A stretch of DNA of 64,000 bases from Prorocentrum cordatum (GCA_963575745.1 CAUYUJ010014362.1:193041-257040), one strand, 5' to 3'. Positions 33,356 through 47,583 are shown, numbered from the stretch's first letter. The notes: generated from the letters alone by a model not told the origin. Numbers and translations: made by a program.

Positions 33356-34270
33356 CTACACACCGCTCCTCAGCCCAAGATGGGCCTGGCCAGGGGCGGT
33401 GGACATGTAATTAGGGATCTCGCCGCCCGGACACAGGAAGGCCGCGGGGCGCCTCCCCCCCCCCCAACGGCGACCGCTCTCTCGAAGACGGGCGCGGCCT
33501 TGCCTTCCAACACCGCCTGGGGCCGCGGCAGCACGGCAACAGAGCGAGCGCCGGCTCGGCGCGCCGGCTCGGCCGAGTGCGGGGGGGGAGGGTGCGGGCA
33601 GGGGCGGAAGAAGAAGCAACGGCACCGAGGCAAGCTGCTGGAGGTCCACGCAGCTATCCTGGATCGGCACTGGACCCCTCTGGCGCGCGCAGCGCGCTGG
33701 GGGCAGCGCCGCTGGCGCCGCCAGGGGGATCCAGCGCCGACCCCCCAAAACCGCGCGGACCTCAGAAGGCCCTGTGCTCATGCCACGCCGCCTGCTTCTT
33801 CGAAGGAGGGCTTCGCCGGCCCGAAGGGTCCTGAGCTCTGCGTGCCGATTCTGCCCCTCCTCCCTCGCAAGGTTCCCCACAAGCGGACTGAAGCAGAGGC
33901 GCTGTCGGCGTCGCCGGCGGCGTTGAGCTCACCCGGGGTCCGCCTTCACTCCAGCCAGCTTTCGCCAGGCCTCGGGCCCGCAGAATACCAGGTCCTGGAC
34001 CGCAGGGCTTCCCCAAGAGCCAGTTGTCATTCTGGGGCGTGCTCGGACGGCTCTGGCCCTGGAGCCAAACAGCCGAGAAAGAGCCCAAGAATCCGTTCCC
34101 TCCGCACGAACTCGCTCCAAAACATCCGGCGCTCTCCTTTCTCGATGCGCACGTGGCCCCTGGACCTCTCGAGCCGATCCCAAAGACCTGATCTTTCATC
34201 CTACTTGTCAGGAGCCGGTCGCGGTCCACGAAACGGGACCCGTGAGGTCGAGGAAGAGCGCCAAGACTGA
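33356..34270 (-). pseudogene. GC-rich coding-like relic, possibly retroelement
   Basis: Minus-strand frames are open in tandem (33,356-33,880, 33,762-34,229) with high GC third positions. Composition resembles dinoflagellate retroelement ORFs, and the relic abuts the 120-bp repeat also seen beside the 7-10.7 kb retroelement. I could not place any catalytic motif, so this is only a suspicion. Confidence 0.2.
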
Positions 34271-34379
34271 AGCAAACACAACGTCGGAGGCCTAGGTCTG
34301 CACGGGGAACTTACGGTGGCTTACGCCAGGTTTCTTTCGAGGCACGCACAACGGGGTGGCCCGAGGGGGAGGTCTTTCT

Positions 34380-34500
34380 AACAAGGCGGGGTGTTTCTGA
34401 GAAGGCGGGGGCCTTCTCACGAGCCGTCCTGGCTTCTCGGAAGACTTCTGAGAAGCCCCAAGGCTTCTAAGAAGGCCCCTGCTTTGTTAGGAACAACACA
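34380..34500. repeat. Cluster of GAAGGC/GCCTTC hairpins
   Basis: GAGAAGGC-GGGG-GCCTTCTC (34,399-34,418) is a perfect 8-bp stem. Further CTTCT-x-AGAAG palindromes follow for 90 bp. Confidence 0.6.
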
Positions 34501-34753
34501 TTTGCTTCGTCGGACTGTCTGCCCAACCCGTTATTGTGCTGGTGTTGATGAGCCGACGACGCCAGGAGGAGAGCCCTGGCCAGGCCCACTCGGGGCACCA
34601 ATGGCTGGACCCCCACCTTCCCCCTAGATGCTAGGAGGGGCACGGTCGAGTCCACAACCAGATGTTCGAAACGTCACTACGAGTGCAATTTAACCTGCGT
34701 GGGGTACCTTCTACGAGCCAATGGGCGCTTGGGCGAAGAGACAATCAACCAGC

Positions 34754-34870
34754 GGCGACGATAAGGGCGAATAGCCCAGGGACGGGCATTACACGCATTC
34801 GCCCGGGAGCATTGTCGAAGACATAGATCATCGGCGCCCCTGGATACATGTTTTGCTCTCCCCCGGGCTT
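34754..34870. repeat. Foldback (MITE-like) repeat, copy 2
   Basis: Matches 21,728-21,850; the right arm is decayed (CCCCCGGGCTTTTC). Confidence 0.7.
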
Positions 34871-34977
34871 TTCCCCCCTATCGTTGCCTCCGAATCAACC
34901 AAGTGTGAGCGGGTCATGCGGGACACGCTTGCGCCCACCCAGCCCAACGGGCAACGACTACAACCACAATCCCAACA

Positions 34978-35290
34978 ATACCGTCTCCCTCCCTCCCTCC
35001 CTCCCTCCTCCTCTTCCTCCTCTGCCTCCTCCTCCTCCTCCTTTTCCTCCTCCTCCTTCCTCCTCTTTCCTCCTGCTCATCCTCATTATTATCCGCGTCC
35101 GTGTCCTCGGTGCGGATCTGGCGCCCCCCCGCCTCCATAACAGGCCGCACCCCTCGCGCCGCCCCTTGCGCGCGCCGCGACTTCCTGACGGCAAACCAAC
35201 CGAATCCGAGATCCTCCGCTGGCCATCCGCCAGCCCTCGAAGGGCGAGGCGTCATCTCTCTCCCTGTCGCTGTCTCTCTCTCTCTCTCTC

Positions 35291-35338
<48 letters not shown>
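34978..35338. repeat. CTCC tract and (CT)n microsatellite
   Basis: Pyrimidine tract to 35,085, spacer, then (CT)n at 35,272-35,338, which abuts the head of element III. Confidence 0.9.
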
Positions 35339-35374
35339 TCTCTATCGTTTTGTTCCTAGTATTACGATTGTGTT

Positions 35375-37720
<2,346 letters not shown>

Positions 37721-37729
37721 TTGTTGTTT

Positions 37730-37758
37730 CTCTCTCTCTCTCTCTCTATGTGTCCATT

Positions 37759-37791
<33 letters not shown>

Positions 37792-37795
37792 ATCT
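37730..37795. repeat. (CT)n linker between elements III and IV
   Basis: TCTC dinucleotides with one TATGTGTCC interruption. Confidence 0.9.
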
Positions 37796-37809
37796 TCCTC
37801 GTTATTTGT

Positions 37810-39341
37810 ATTCCCAACCCTCCTTGCTTGGGTATTCGTTTTGAATAGAGGGGTGTGGTCGCGTCCCTCCTCCTCCTCCTCCTCCCGCCTCCCGCGTCCT
37901 CCTGCCCTCTCTTCGCCGACGATGGGGGCTGCGATCTGCGAAACTGTCGCCACTTTCGAGGGCTGCTGGTGGGTCCTGTGGACTGAGGCACCGCGCGGAT
38001 CTGAGCGAGACCTCGCCGTCCCTGGGGGGCTGCGATCTGCGAAACTGTCGCCACTTTCGAGGGCTGCTGGTGTGTCCTGCGGACTAAGGCACCGCGCGGA
38101 TCTGAGCGAGACCTCGCCGTCCCTGGGGGGCTGCGATCTGCGAAACTGTAGCCACTTTCGAGGGTTGCTGGTGGGTCCAGCGGGGTGAGGCACCGCGCAG
38201 ATCTGAGCGAGACCTCGCCGTCCCTGGGGGGCTGCGATCTGCGAAACTGTCGCCACTTTTGAGGGTTGCTGGTGGGTCCTGCGGAGCGAGGCACCGCGCG
38301 GATCTGAGCGGGGCCTCGCCGTCCCTGGGGGGCTGCGATCTGCGAAACCGTCGCCACTTTCGAGGGCTGCTGGTGGGTCCTACGGAGCGAAGCACCGCGC
38401 GGATCTGAGCGAGACCTCGCCGTCCCTGGGGGGACTGCGATCTGCGAAACTGTCGCCGCGTTCGAGGGCTGCTGGTGGGTCCTGCGGAATGAGGCACCGC
38501 GCAGATCTGAGCGAGACCTCGCCGTCCCCGGGGGGCTTCGATCTGCGAAACTGTCGCCACTTTCCAGGGCTGCTGGCGGGTCCTGCGGAGTGAGGCCCCG
38601 CGCGGATCTGAGCGAGACCCTGCCGTCCTTTGGGGTCTGCGATCTGCGAAACCGTCGCCACTTGCGCGTGAGGCACCGCGGGGATCCGAGCGGGACCTCG
38701 TCGTCCCTGGGGGGCTGCGATCTGCGAATCTGTCGCCACTTTCGAGGGCTGCTGGTGGGCCCTGCGGAGTGAAGCACAGCGCGGATCTGAGCGGGACCTC
38801 GCCGTCCCTGGGGGGACTGCGATCTGCGAAACTGTCGCCGCGTTCAAGGGCTGCTGGTGGGTCCTGCGGAGTGAGGCACCGCGCGGATCCGAGCGGGACC
38901 TTGCCGTCCCTGAGGGGCTGCGATCTGCAAAACTGTCGCCACTTTCTAGGGCTGCTGGTGGGTCCTGCGGAGAGAGGCACCGCGCAGATCTGAGCGGGAC
39001 CTCGCCGTCCCTGGGGGGCTGCGATCTGCGAAACTGTCGCCGCGTTCGAGGGCTGCTGGTGGGTCCTGCGGAGTGAGGCACCGCGCGGATCTGAGCGGGC
39101 CGTCCCTGGGGGGGCTGCGATCTGCGAAACTGCCGCCACTTTCGAGGGCTGCTGGTGGGCCCAGCGGAGCGAGGCGCCAGGCAGAGCTGAGCGGAACATC
39201 ACAATCCTTGGGGGGCTGCGAGCCTTACGAATGCAGCTCGCAGAAGCATATGCGCCCATGTCACGTCATCACCTCCGTATAACGTCTCCCAAGATACGCA
39301 TGCCCCGCATTGCGCAGGGGTTGGGTACGTCGCCAGGGTGA

Positions 39342-39342
<1 letters not shown>
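37810..39342 (+). mobile_element. Composite satellite element IV (101-bp payload)
   Basis: The head is TTCCCAACCCTCCTTGCTTG, then GTTTTGAATAGAGGGGTG. About 13 type A units follow (GGGGGGCTGCGATCTGCGAA core, 37,918-39,190). The tail contains CATATGCGCCCATGTCACGT and GGGTTGGGTACGTCGCCAGG. The same family and tail, inverted, form element I. Confidence 0.7.

Positions 39343-39388
<46 letters not shown>
39343..39388. repeat. (AT)n linker between elements IV and V
   Basis: Forty-plus bases of TA dinucleotides. Confidence 0.95.
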
Positions 39389-39390
<2 letters not shown>

Positions 39391-39391
<1 letters not shown>

Positions 39392-40946
39392 TTCCCAACC
39401 CTCCTTGGTTGGGCATTTGTTTTAAACAGAGGGGTGTGGTCGCGTCCTCCTCCGCCCGCCCCCCCTGTGGTCGCCGTCCCTGGGGGGCTACCTGCGGAAC
39501 TGTCGCCAATGTTCGAGGGCTGCTGGCGGGTCCAGCCGAGTGAGGCACCGCGCGGATCTGAGCGAGACCTCGCCGTCCCTGGGGGGGCTGCGATCTGCAA
39601 AACTGTCGCCACTTTCGAGGGTTGCTGGCGGGTCCTGCGGAGTGAAGCACCGAGGGGATCTGAGCGGGACCTTGCCGTCCCTGAGGGGCTGCGATCTGCG
39701 ACTCTGTCGCCACTTTCGAGAGCTGCTGGTGGGTCCAGCGGAGTGAGGCACAGCGCGGATCTGAGCGGGACCTCGCCGTCCCTGGGGGGGCTGCGATCTG
39801 CAAAACTGTCGCCACTTTCTAGGGTTGCTGGCGGGTCCTGCGGAGTGAGGCACCGCGGGGATCTGAGCGGGACCTTGCCGTCCCTAAGGGGCTGCGATCT
39901 GCGACTCAGTCGCCACTTTCGAGAGCTGCTGGCGGGTCGTGCGGAGTGAAGCACAGCGCGGATCTGAGCGAGACCTCGCCGTCCCTGGGGGGCTGCGATC
40001 TGCGAAACTGTAGCCACTTTCGAGGGCTGCTGGTGGGTCCTGCGGACTGAGGCACCGCGCGGATCTGAGCGGGACCTCGCCGTCCCTGGGGGGGCTGCGA
40101 TCTGCGAAACTGTAGCCACTTTCGAAGGTTGCTGGTGGGTCCAGCGGAGTGAGGAACCGCGCAGATCTGAGCGAGACCTCGCCGTCCCTGGGGGGCTGCG
40201 ATCTGCGAAACTGTCGTTACTTTCGAGGGCTGCTGGTGGGTCCAGCGGAGTGAGGCACCGCGCAGATCCGAGCGAGACCTCGCCGTCCCTGGGGGGCTGC
40301 GATCTGTGAAATTGTCGCCACTTTCGAGTGCTGCTGGTGGGTCCAGAATAGCGAGGCACCGCGCGGACCTGAGCGGGACCTCGCCGTCCCTGGGGGGGCT
40401 GTGATCTGCGAAACCGTCGCCACTTTCGAGGGCTGCCGGTGGGTCCAGCGGAGTGAGGCACCGCGCAGATCTGAGCGAGACCTCGCCGTCCCTGGGGGGC
40501 TGCGATCTGCAAAACTGTCGCCACTTTCGAGTGCTGCTGGTGGGTCCAACGGAGTGAGGCACCGCGCAGACCCGAGCGGGACCTCGCCGTCCCTGGGGCG
40601 CTGCGATCTGCGACGCTGTCGCCGCTTTCGAGAGCTGCTGGTGGGCCCAGCGGAGAGAGAGGCACCGCGGGGATCTGAGCGGGACCTCGCCGTCCCTGGG
40701 GGGGCTCTGGAGAGCTGCCGTGGGATGCGTTGGGTGCAACGGGCGCATGGCGCAGCCAACGGGGGTGATTTGTTATTACGTAGCCTTTAGATCTTGATCG
40801 GGGGCCTGCGAGCCTTCCGCTGCCTTCCGAATGGTGCTCGCAGAATCACATGCGTCCATGTTACGTCATCGCCCCCGTTGTGGCAATCCTGATGTACTTA
40901 TGCCCCGCATTGCGCAAGGGTTGGGGTACGTCGCCAGGGTAATTAT
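39391..40946 (+). mobile_element. Composite satellite element V (101-bp payload)
   Basis: The head is TTCCCAACCCTCCTTGGTTG, with a perfect CCCAACC/GGTTGGG hairpin. About 12 type A units lie at 39,475-40,700. The tail ends GTACGTCGCCAGGGTAATTA. A (CT)n tract follows directly. Confidence 0.7.
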
Positions 40947-41100
40947 CTTTCTCGTTATATGTACATTTCTCTTTATCTTTCTCTATTTTTGTTTTTTTCT
41001 CTCCCTCTATCTCTCTCTCTCTCTCTCTCGTTCTCTCTCTCCTCTCTCTCTCCCTCTCTCTCTCTCTCTCTCATCTCTCCCTCTATCTCTGTCTCTCTCC
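40947..41100. repeat. (CT)n microsatellite
   Basis: CTCTCT tract with TTT interruptions. Confidence 0.9.
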
Positions 41101-42100
41101 CCTCTGGCGCTCGGCTGCGCTCGCCCTGGGGACCTCGGGCCGCCTGGGCGCCTAGGCGCGGCAGTGGCTGCCTGCGCAAGTGCGCGAGTTCCCCGAGGAC
41201 GCGCAATTGCAGGAGCCGGCGCGCGCCAGCTCAGCTGCGCGATGTGCGCCGCGCCAGGCGGCGCGCCAGCTCGGGCGCGCCGCTGGACTGCGCTGAGGCG
41301 CGCGGCGTGCTGGGCGCGCTCCACTGGCCGCCGCGCTCGCGCGCTGGCGGGCAGCGCGCTGGGGCGGGGCGCCTTGCGCGCGGCGCGCGGCAGACGCCGG
41401 CGGCCGGCCGCCGGGCGGGGCGCCAGGCCGGGGCGAACCAGCGCTGGGTTGCAGCGGGGGGCACTGGGCGGCAGCGGCGAGAGCCTTCCTGCTGGTCTCG
41501 GCCACGTTCCCAAGTATGCCCCGCTATACTGAAGGGGCCCTCGGACACATCCCCCGATGTTCCCATATTTTCTGGGTCTTCGTCTTCCCCCCCACTTCCC
41601 ATCTTCTCCCATATTTTCCTTGGGGTCGACGAATCATTGTGCGTTTTCCCTTCTCGATGCACGCCCCAGCCGGCGCAACTCCACCCCGCCGCCCCCCCAG
41701 GGCGGCCGCTGCTTGGTCACTGGGCAGCCGGGCCAGGCGCCAGGCGGCGGTTGCTTCCGGGGGCCGGCGTCGCGCACTGCGGGGCTGCGCAAGCACCAAG
41801 TGATCTAAAGCTGCGAGACGGCGCGCCGCCGGGAGGAGCGAAGGGAAGCGAAGGCGCCGGAGTCGGGCGCGCAGGTGTGCCCGTGCCCCACCCACCAGCA
41901 TCTGGAGCGCCTCGGATCGGCGGCACTGGCCGGAGGCCATTCAAATAAAACTGCGGGAGCGCGAGCCGCCGGGAAGAGCGAAGCGAAGCGAAGGCGCCGT
42001 GCCCTTTTGGGCAGGGCGCATGCGGCCGTGGGTTCACATCGTGTGCGAGCAATAAAAAATATGGAATGAGGTGCTGCAGGAACCAGCGCACGATGTAGGC
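41101..42100. other. Very GC-rich unassigned stretch
   Basis: Dense GCGC words. A direct repeat GCCGGGA(A/G)GAGCGAAG...GCGAAGGCGCC occurs at about 41,830 and 41,968. Copy 2 of the 85-bp dispersed repeat is at 41,560-41,640. Ala/Arg-rich frames only. Confidence 0.4.
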
Positions 42101-42109
42101 AAGAACAAG

Positions 42110-42430
42110 ACGCGTGTGAATCGGAAGAAACAGAGGAGGTGGCAGAATCAGTTCATGAACATGGTCGAGATCGAATCGGTGCGGTCGGTGTCGTGGCTGC
42201 TACTCTTTATGGTCGTCGGTAGTAGTTGATGCACCTTGGTGCCACTGTTGCGTTGCTGTCGGTGTTGCTGTCGGTGCTGTTGTGTTGCTGCCGTGTTGGT
42301 GGTCAGTGGTGTAGTCGGTGCTGTTGTGTGTAGTCGACGCTGGCGCTGGAGGGTAGGAATGGCTATTGGAGTTTGCGCCCTCAGCTGACATATGCAATGA
42401 AAGCGCTCGCAAGCGAGTCCCACCACGTCG
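42110..42430 (-). repeat. LINE 3' region with ACCGACAACAC repeats
   Basis: GTCGGTGTTGCTGTCGG-type repeats follow the LINE coding end on the minus strand and probably belong to its 3' tail. Confidence 0.4.
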
Positions 42431-43111
42431 GGTCTGTCGCGGCTGTCAACTACCTCACATCGTTACTGTCGTAGTGGGGGGATGGTCGTGGATGGACGGC
42501 GTCGTCGGTATCGCTGCCCGTGGTTTCGTCACTGGCGTTCGTATTCCACCCCTGCAAACGCTTTCTCACGTCTCTTTGGCCGCCATGCTGCCGGTGACCC
42601 TGTCGTTTCGTGTCGAGGCTGGGGTTCCAAATCAACGCTCCGTGTGTCCACTGGTTCTGCAGATGGCTTGCAACGCGCTCGACCCGTCGCCAAACCTTTG
42701 TGCGATGCATCTGTGCTACGTCAGGGATGTCGCGTTTGCTCATGAGCTCCTCAGCTCTGCGTGTGCTCTGGCGAATGAAGTCAGACCACAGCTCGTCGTT
42801 GTCCATCGTCTACTCGTGGGTCTGGTGCGCGTCTCTTGTGCCTTCTTGTGTGCTGGTCTGCTCTGATGGGGAGGGGGGTCGCTGGATTTGTCATGGTCGC
42901 TGGGGTCGTCAGGGTGGTCGCTATCTGCGTCGTGGTTGCTGTGGTTGTCTGTCGTTGGGGCGGTGCGCGTTCGCAGGGTGGCGTTTGTGCGAATTCTCGG
43001 AGTTCCGATGATCGCCCAAACCATCTGTCGTTGAGTGCGGCGTAGCTGGTGTCGGAGCGGCTCTGTCAAGGTCCATGTTTCCGCGCCGTATGTCATCGTG
43101 GGCATGACGGT
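42430..43111 (-). pseudogene. 5'-truncated LINE, C-terminal end of reverse transcriptase ORF
   Basis: The minus strand reads MPTMTYGAETWTLTEPLRHQ, then LRRTQRQMVWAIIGTPR, the classic post-RT region of LINE elements (YGAETW...QRRM...I.G..R). A frameshift near 42.79 kb leads to WSDFIRQSTRRAEELM, then HRTKVWRRVERVA and WTHGALIWNPSLD. Upstream of GAETW the LINE sequence stops at about 43.13 kb against purine-rich and CGA DNA, typical 5' truncation. It lies in sense orientation inside the 21-kb intron b-c. Confidence 0.75.
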
Positions 43112-43550
43112 GCCAGGGTAAAAGCCTCAGCCTGTGTTTGAGTGGTCAGTGCTTGCTCGTCAACTCTTGTTTGTGAACGGTGAAGCATGCCCACGCAGAT
43201 GGTATCCGGTCTTGGACTTCGGTCGCCGCGGCTTCTTGGAATGTAATCGTCTGTCAGTGGACGGCAGTATGGTTGTGTCCATGCGGAGGAGGAGGAGCAG
43301 GGGGAAGATAAGAAAGAGGAGGAGACATGGGAAGATAAGAAAGAGGAGGAGGAGCAGGGGGAAGATAACAAGAAGAGCAGGGGGAAAATAAGAAAGATAA
43401 GAAATTCAGGACAAAGATCCGGAGAGAAGCGTGCTTCTTCATTCGCGGCGATAACGGGCGCTTTGAAGGGGGAGTCGGGGGGGGAGGGGGGGGGGGGGGG
43501 GGGCAAAACGTAACGCCTCCCCCCCCCTGCGGTTCCAGCGACACCACAAC
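43112..43550. other. Purine-rich spacer with poly-G
   Basis: GAGGAG/AAGATAAG tract (43,284-43,410), then a run of G at 43,488-43,502. No gene. Confidence 0.5.
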
Positions 43551-43554
43551 GTCC

Positions 43555-43560
43555 GCGCGC

Positions 43561-43600
<40 letters not shown>

Positions 43601-43603
43601 ACG

Positions 43604-43678
<75 letters not shown>

Positions 43679-43692
43679 CAACAAGCGACCAC

Positions 43693-43723
<31 letters not shown>

Positions 43724-43889
43724 GGCGACCACGACGACGACGACGACGAGCAACCACGACAACGACGACGACGACGACGAGCGACCACGACGACGACGAC
43801 CACGACGACGACGAGCGACAACCACGACGACGACGAGCGACCACGACGACGACGACGAGCGACCACGATGACGACAACGACGAGTAACC

Positions 43890-43921
<32 letters not shown>

Positions 43922-43969
43922 CGACCACGACGACAATGACGACGACGAGCAACCACGACAACGACGACG

Positions 43970-44002
<33 letters not shown>

Positions 44003-44415
44003 CACGACGACGAGCAACGACCACCACGACGACGAGCGACCACGACGTCGACGACGACGACGACGACGACGACGAGCGACCACGACGACGACGCCGACGA
44101 CGACGAGCGACCACGACGACGACGACGACGAGAGACGACGACGACGGCGACGACGACGAGCGGCGCCTCCGGAGGTCTCCAGAATTTTCCCGAGGCTTCC
44201 AGAGGCCTCCCGAAGCTTCTGGAAGCCTCCAGAGGCCTTCTGGAGGTCGTCCGAAGGCTCCAGAGGCCCTCGAAAGCATTCGAAGGCATTTGACAACGAC
44301 GAGTGTTGGCGAGCGACGACAACCGACGACAACGACAACAACGACGACGACAACGACGACGAGCGAAGACGAGCGACGACGATGACGACGACGAGCGACG
44401 ACCGACAACGAAGAG

Positions 44416-44455
<40 letters not shown>

Positions 44456-44510
44456 CGACAACGACGACGACGACAACAAAGAGCGACGAGGATTTGCTGC
44501 GAGCACATGC
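43555..44510. repeat. (CGA)n array, about 950 bp, with a CTCCAGAGGCCTCC insert
   Basis: CGACGA triplets with GCGACCA interruptions. A 130-bp non-CGA insert (44,160-44,285) is made of AGGCCTCC/GGAGGCCT inverted words. Confidence 0.95.
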
Positions 44511-44694
44511 CTGCGAAGGCGTCTTTGCTTCCACGTGGCGTATAAGAGGTATGCTCCTTCCCCCCTCCTCGATCCTCGTTGACGTCGTTGTCGGCTTCGT
44601 CCTTCTCCTCCTATTGCCCTCTCTCTCTCTCTCTCTCTCGCCTACGGACACCACGGGTGCCTGAGAGCACTGCAATTTGCCCGCGACCACCGCC

Positions 44695-44987
44695 CCTTCT
44701 GCGGATCTCTATGCGGATCCCTATGAGGACCCCTCAGGGGATCCCAATGTGCATCCTTAAGAGGATCCCTATGCGAATGCCTATGCGAATCCCTAGGCGG
44801 ATTCCTATGCGGATGCCTCTGCGAATTGCCATGCGGATCCCTATGCGGATCCTTATGCGGATGCCTCTGGGGATCCCTATGCGGATCCCCACGCGGATCC
44901 CTATGCGGATCCCTATGCAGATCCCTACGCGGATCTCTGTAAGGATCCCTTGGAATCCCAATGCGGATCCCTATGCGGATCCCGATG

Positions 44988-45033
<46 letters not shown>

Positions 45034-45150
45034 CTCTCTCTCTCTCTCTCTGCGATCCCCATGCGGATCCCTATGCGAATTTCTGTGCGGATCCCTATGT
45101 GGATACCTATTCGTGTTCCTATGCGGATCCCTATGCGCACGGCGGCAGTG
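44695..45150. repeat. 12-bp CCTATGCGGATC minisatellite
   Basis: Units GGATCCCTATGC repeat about 30 times with CCTCTG, CCCACG and similar variants. They are interrupted by (AT)n and (CT)n at 44,988-45,050. Contains many GGATCC sites. Confidence 0.9.
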
Positions 45151-45339
45151 CCGGGGGCGCACTGGGGGCTGGAGCGTTAAATTATGGAGGGGGGAAGCGG
45201 GGGCCGGGGGGGCCATATCGCGCGTTATGGCCCAAGCAAGAAAGAAACACGCTCGAGGTACTCGAGTCGCCAGAGGTCTCGGCCCCGAGGTCCCTGGAGG
45301 CCTCTGAGCGCCTCCAGAGGCCCGAGAAAAACAAGCCTC

Positions 45340-45430
45340 GATCCTTCTCCTCCTCTTCCTCCTTCTTCCCCACCTCCCCTTCCTCCCTTATTCCCCCTCC
45401 TTCTTCCTTGTCCTCCTCCTCCTCCCCCGC

Positions 45431-45470
<40 letters not shown>

Positions 45471-46092
45471 CGACGACGACGCGACGACTGCAGCGCAAGC
45501 GCATTGGGGGCAGGCGCGTCTGCTCGTGTCCCAGCCCTTCCCAGGCAGGCATCGGCCCTTCCCGAGTACCGAGCGCAGAGTGCGGCGCCTCCTCTTCCTC
45601 CTCCTCCTCCTCCTCCTCCTCCTCCTCCCTCCTCCTCCCTCCTCCTCCTCCTCCTCCTCCTCCTCCTCCTCCTCCTCCTCCTCCTCCTCCTCCTCCTCCT
45701 CCTCCTCCTCCTCCTCCTCCTCCTCCTCCTCCTCCTCCTCCTCCTCCTCCTCCCTCCTCCTCCTCCTCCTCCTCCTCTTCCTCATCCTCCTCCTCCTCCT
45801 CCCTCCTCCTCCTCCTCCTCCTCCTCCTCCTCCTCCCTCCTCCTCCTCCTCCTCCTCCTCCTCCTCCTCTCCTCCTCCTCATCACCCCCTCCCCCTCCCT
45901 CCCCCTCCCTCCTCCTCTCTCCTCCTCCTCCTCCTCCTCCTCCTCCTCCTCCTCCTCCTCCTCCTCCTCCTCCTCCTCCTCCCCTCCTCTCATCTCCTCA
46001 TTCCTCCCCTCCTCCTCCTCCTCCTCCTCCTCCTCCTCCTCCTCCTCCTCCTCCTCCTCCTCCTCCTCCTCCTCCTCCTCCTCCTCCTCCCC
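45340..46092. repeat. CTC tract, (CGA)n and long (CTC)n array
   Basis: Pyrimidine tract, CGA at 45,432-45,485, a 100-bp spacer, then 500 bp of CTC triplets (45,590-46,090). Confidence 0.95.
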
Positions 46093-46099
46093 TCAAGCA

Positions 46100-46430
46100 G
46101 ATGCGGCCCGAGCCTCATCCGTAGCACTTGGCTGTGCGATGCGCCCAGGTCGCGTCCGGTGCCTTCGCGTGGGGCTTCCGGAAGGCCCTGACTTCCCGCG
46201 GCGGCCTTGTCTTTGCAGCAGCTTCGGACGAGTTCGCTGAGTGAGGCTTTCAACTGCCGAATTTGTATAGACTTGTACATGTTTCCACGCCCCATGCAAT
46301 ACCACCTCAATTTTACCGTGTTCATCCACGCGGTGGCAGTCTTGCTGTCGGGCCAGAGCCACCCGTGGTCCGCAAATTCTCTCACCTTCATCCTCCTGCT
46401 CGAGGCGTCCGGTACTTGTGTATCTTTCAA
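46100..46430 (-). pseudogene. Possible Ty1/copia RNase H remnant
   Basis: The minus strand reads KVREFADHGWLWPDSKTATA, then GRGNMYKSIQIRQLKASLSE. D-x2-W, G...KS-x4-Q and the following L-S resemble the DSDWAG...G-H-x2-K(S/T)...Q...LS pattern of copia RNase H. The conserved Gly and Ser-Thr-Ser-Gly-Gly are missing, so it is decayed or a false match. Confidence 0.3.
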
Positions 46431-46965
46431 CTTGTTGCTTACGGGCGGGGGTATTTCGATTTTTCACGATCTGTATACTTATCCCACGTGCGGAAACCGC
46501 TGATGAACATGAGGTGCGCCCAATGAGGTGAAGGACGTTTCCTAAGTCATATGTCAATGCTGATTCCAAGTGGTTTGCCCTGACGTTTCACAATGTCTGT
46601 TGCTTGGCAATGGACTCCAAATGAACGTTGCGCTGCTTACAGTAGTTCCTGGTTGGGCCGTGATCTTTCACATGACGAGACGATTCGCTTTTCCAACGGC
46701 TAATACTCTGTGTACGGGAACCTTGGAAGTCATAACGACGCCTAGCCGAAGTCCCAGGAATTGAGCTTTCTGGCACAGATGGGCAGGAAACAAAAATCAC
46801 GTTGATCCACAGGCGTTCACGTCCCAAGAACGGTTGCATATTCTCAAACGGTTGCCTTCTAATGGACCACTTCCCGCAACGTAAATCAATTATGTCAGGG
46901 ACCTATGGAGAGGGAACTTGGAGGGAAGGTTTATTGCAACATTCTTGATGCGATTTGGGTATACA
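46431..46965. other. AT-richer low-repeat stretch
   Basis: No microsatellite. A minus frame (46,588-46,839) is open and protein-like but unrecognised; it may be more of the copia-like remnant. Confidence 0.35.
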
Positions 46966-46969
46966 CTGG

Positions 46970-47460
46970 TCCTCCTCCTCCTCCACCCCCTCCTCCTCCA
47001 CCTCCTCCTCACTACTCCTCTTTCTCCTCCTCATCCTCATCCTCACTGATCCTCATTCTTCCCCTCCTCCTCCTCCTCCTCCTCCTCCTCCTGCGCCTCC
47101 TCCTCACTCCGCCTCCTCCTCCTCCTCCTCCTCCTCCTCCTCCTCTTCATCCTCCTCCTCCTCCTCCTCCTCCTCCTCCTCCTCCTCCGCCTCCTGCTCC
47201 TAACTCCTCCTCACTCCTCCTCACTCCTCCTCACTCCTCCTCACTTCGTCCTAGAGCGACGACAACGACGACGACGACGACGCCGACGCCGACGCCGACG
47301 CCAACGACGACAACGACAACGACGACGACGCCGACGACGACGACGACGACGACGACCACCACCACCACCACCACGACCACGACCACGACCGCAACCGCGA
47401 CCACGACCACGACCATGACGACCACGACGACGACGTCGACGACGACGTCCACGACGAAGG
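46970..47460. repeat. (CTC)n then CGA/CGC/CCACGA array
   Basis: CTC triplets to 47,240, then (CGA)n with CGCCGA and CCACCA blocks up to exon b. Confidence 0.95.
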
Positions 47461-47538
47461 CGCAGAGGGCAGGCGCTGCTTCTCTGGGGGTCACTGGCCC
47501 TGACGAGGGGCCCGCGCAGCAGAGCGGCTGGGCGGTGC

Positions 47539-47583
47539 CTCGCGGAGCCGCCCGTCCCACGCGGCGACGTCGTAGGGGTCCGC
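47539..47583 (-). CDS. CSTF3: CSTF3-like exon b (first HAT helix, DPYDVAAW)
   Basis: A GCCAG acceptor precedes 15 codons reading ADPYDVAAWDGRLRE, ending at GAG before a GC donor (GCACCG). The PYD-x2-AW-x4-RE pattern is the signature opening of the HAT domain in CstF-77 (human has a PYDLDAW-type segment). The patch lies between a CTC array at 47.66-47.73 kb and a CGA/CGC array at 47.26-47.46 kb, and is one of the few non-repetitive stretches there. The next intron, to exon c, is about 21 kb. Confidence 0.6.

Noticed and set aside
33356-34270. Methyltransferase domain of a retroelement
   Set aside because: I looked for the Pro-Cys and Glu-Asn-Pro motifs of such domains and could not place them in any frame.
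41101-41948. Ala/Arg-rich frames in the very GC-rich stretch
   Set aside because: All frames are open because stops are rare at this GC content; no motif.
42366-42866. Plus-strand 166-codon frame
   Set aside because: Antisense shadow of the LINE fragment, whose minus-strand motifs are clear.
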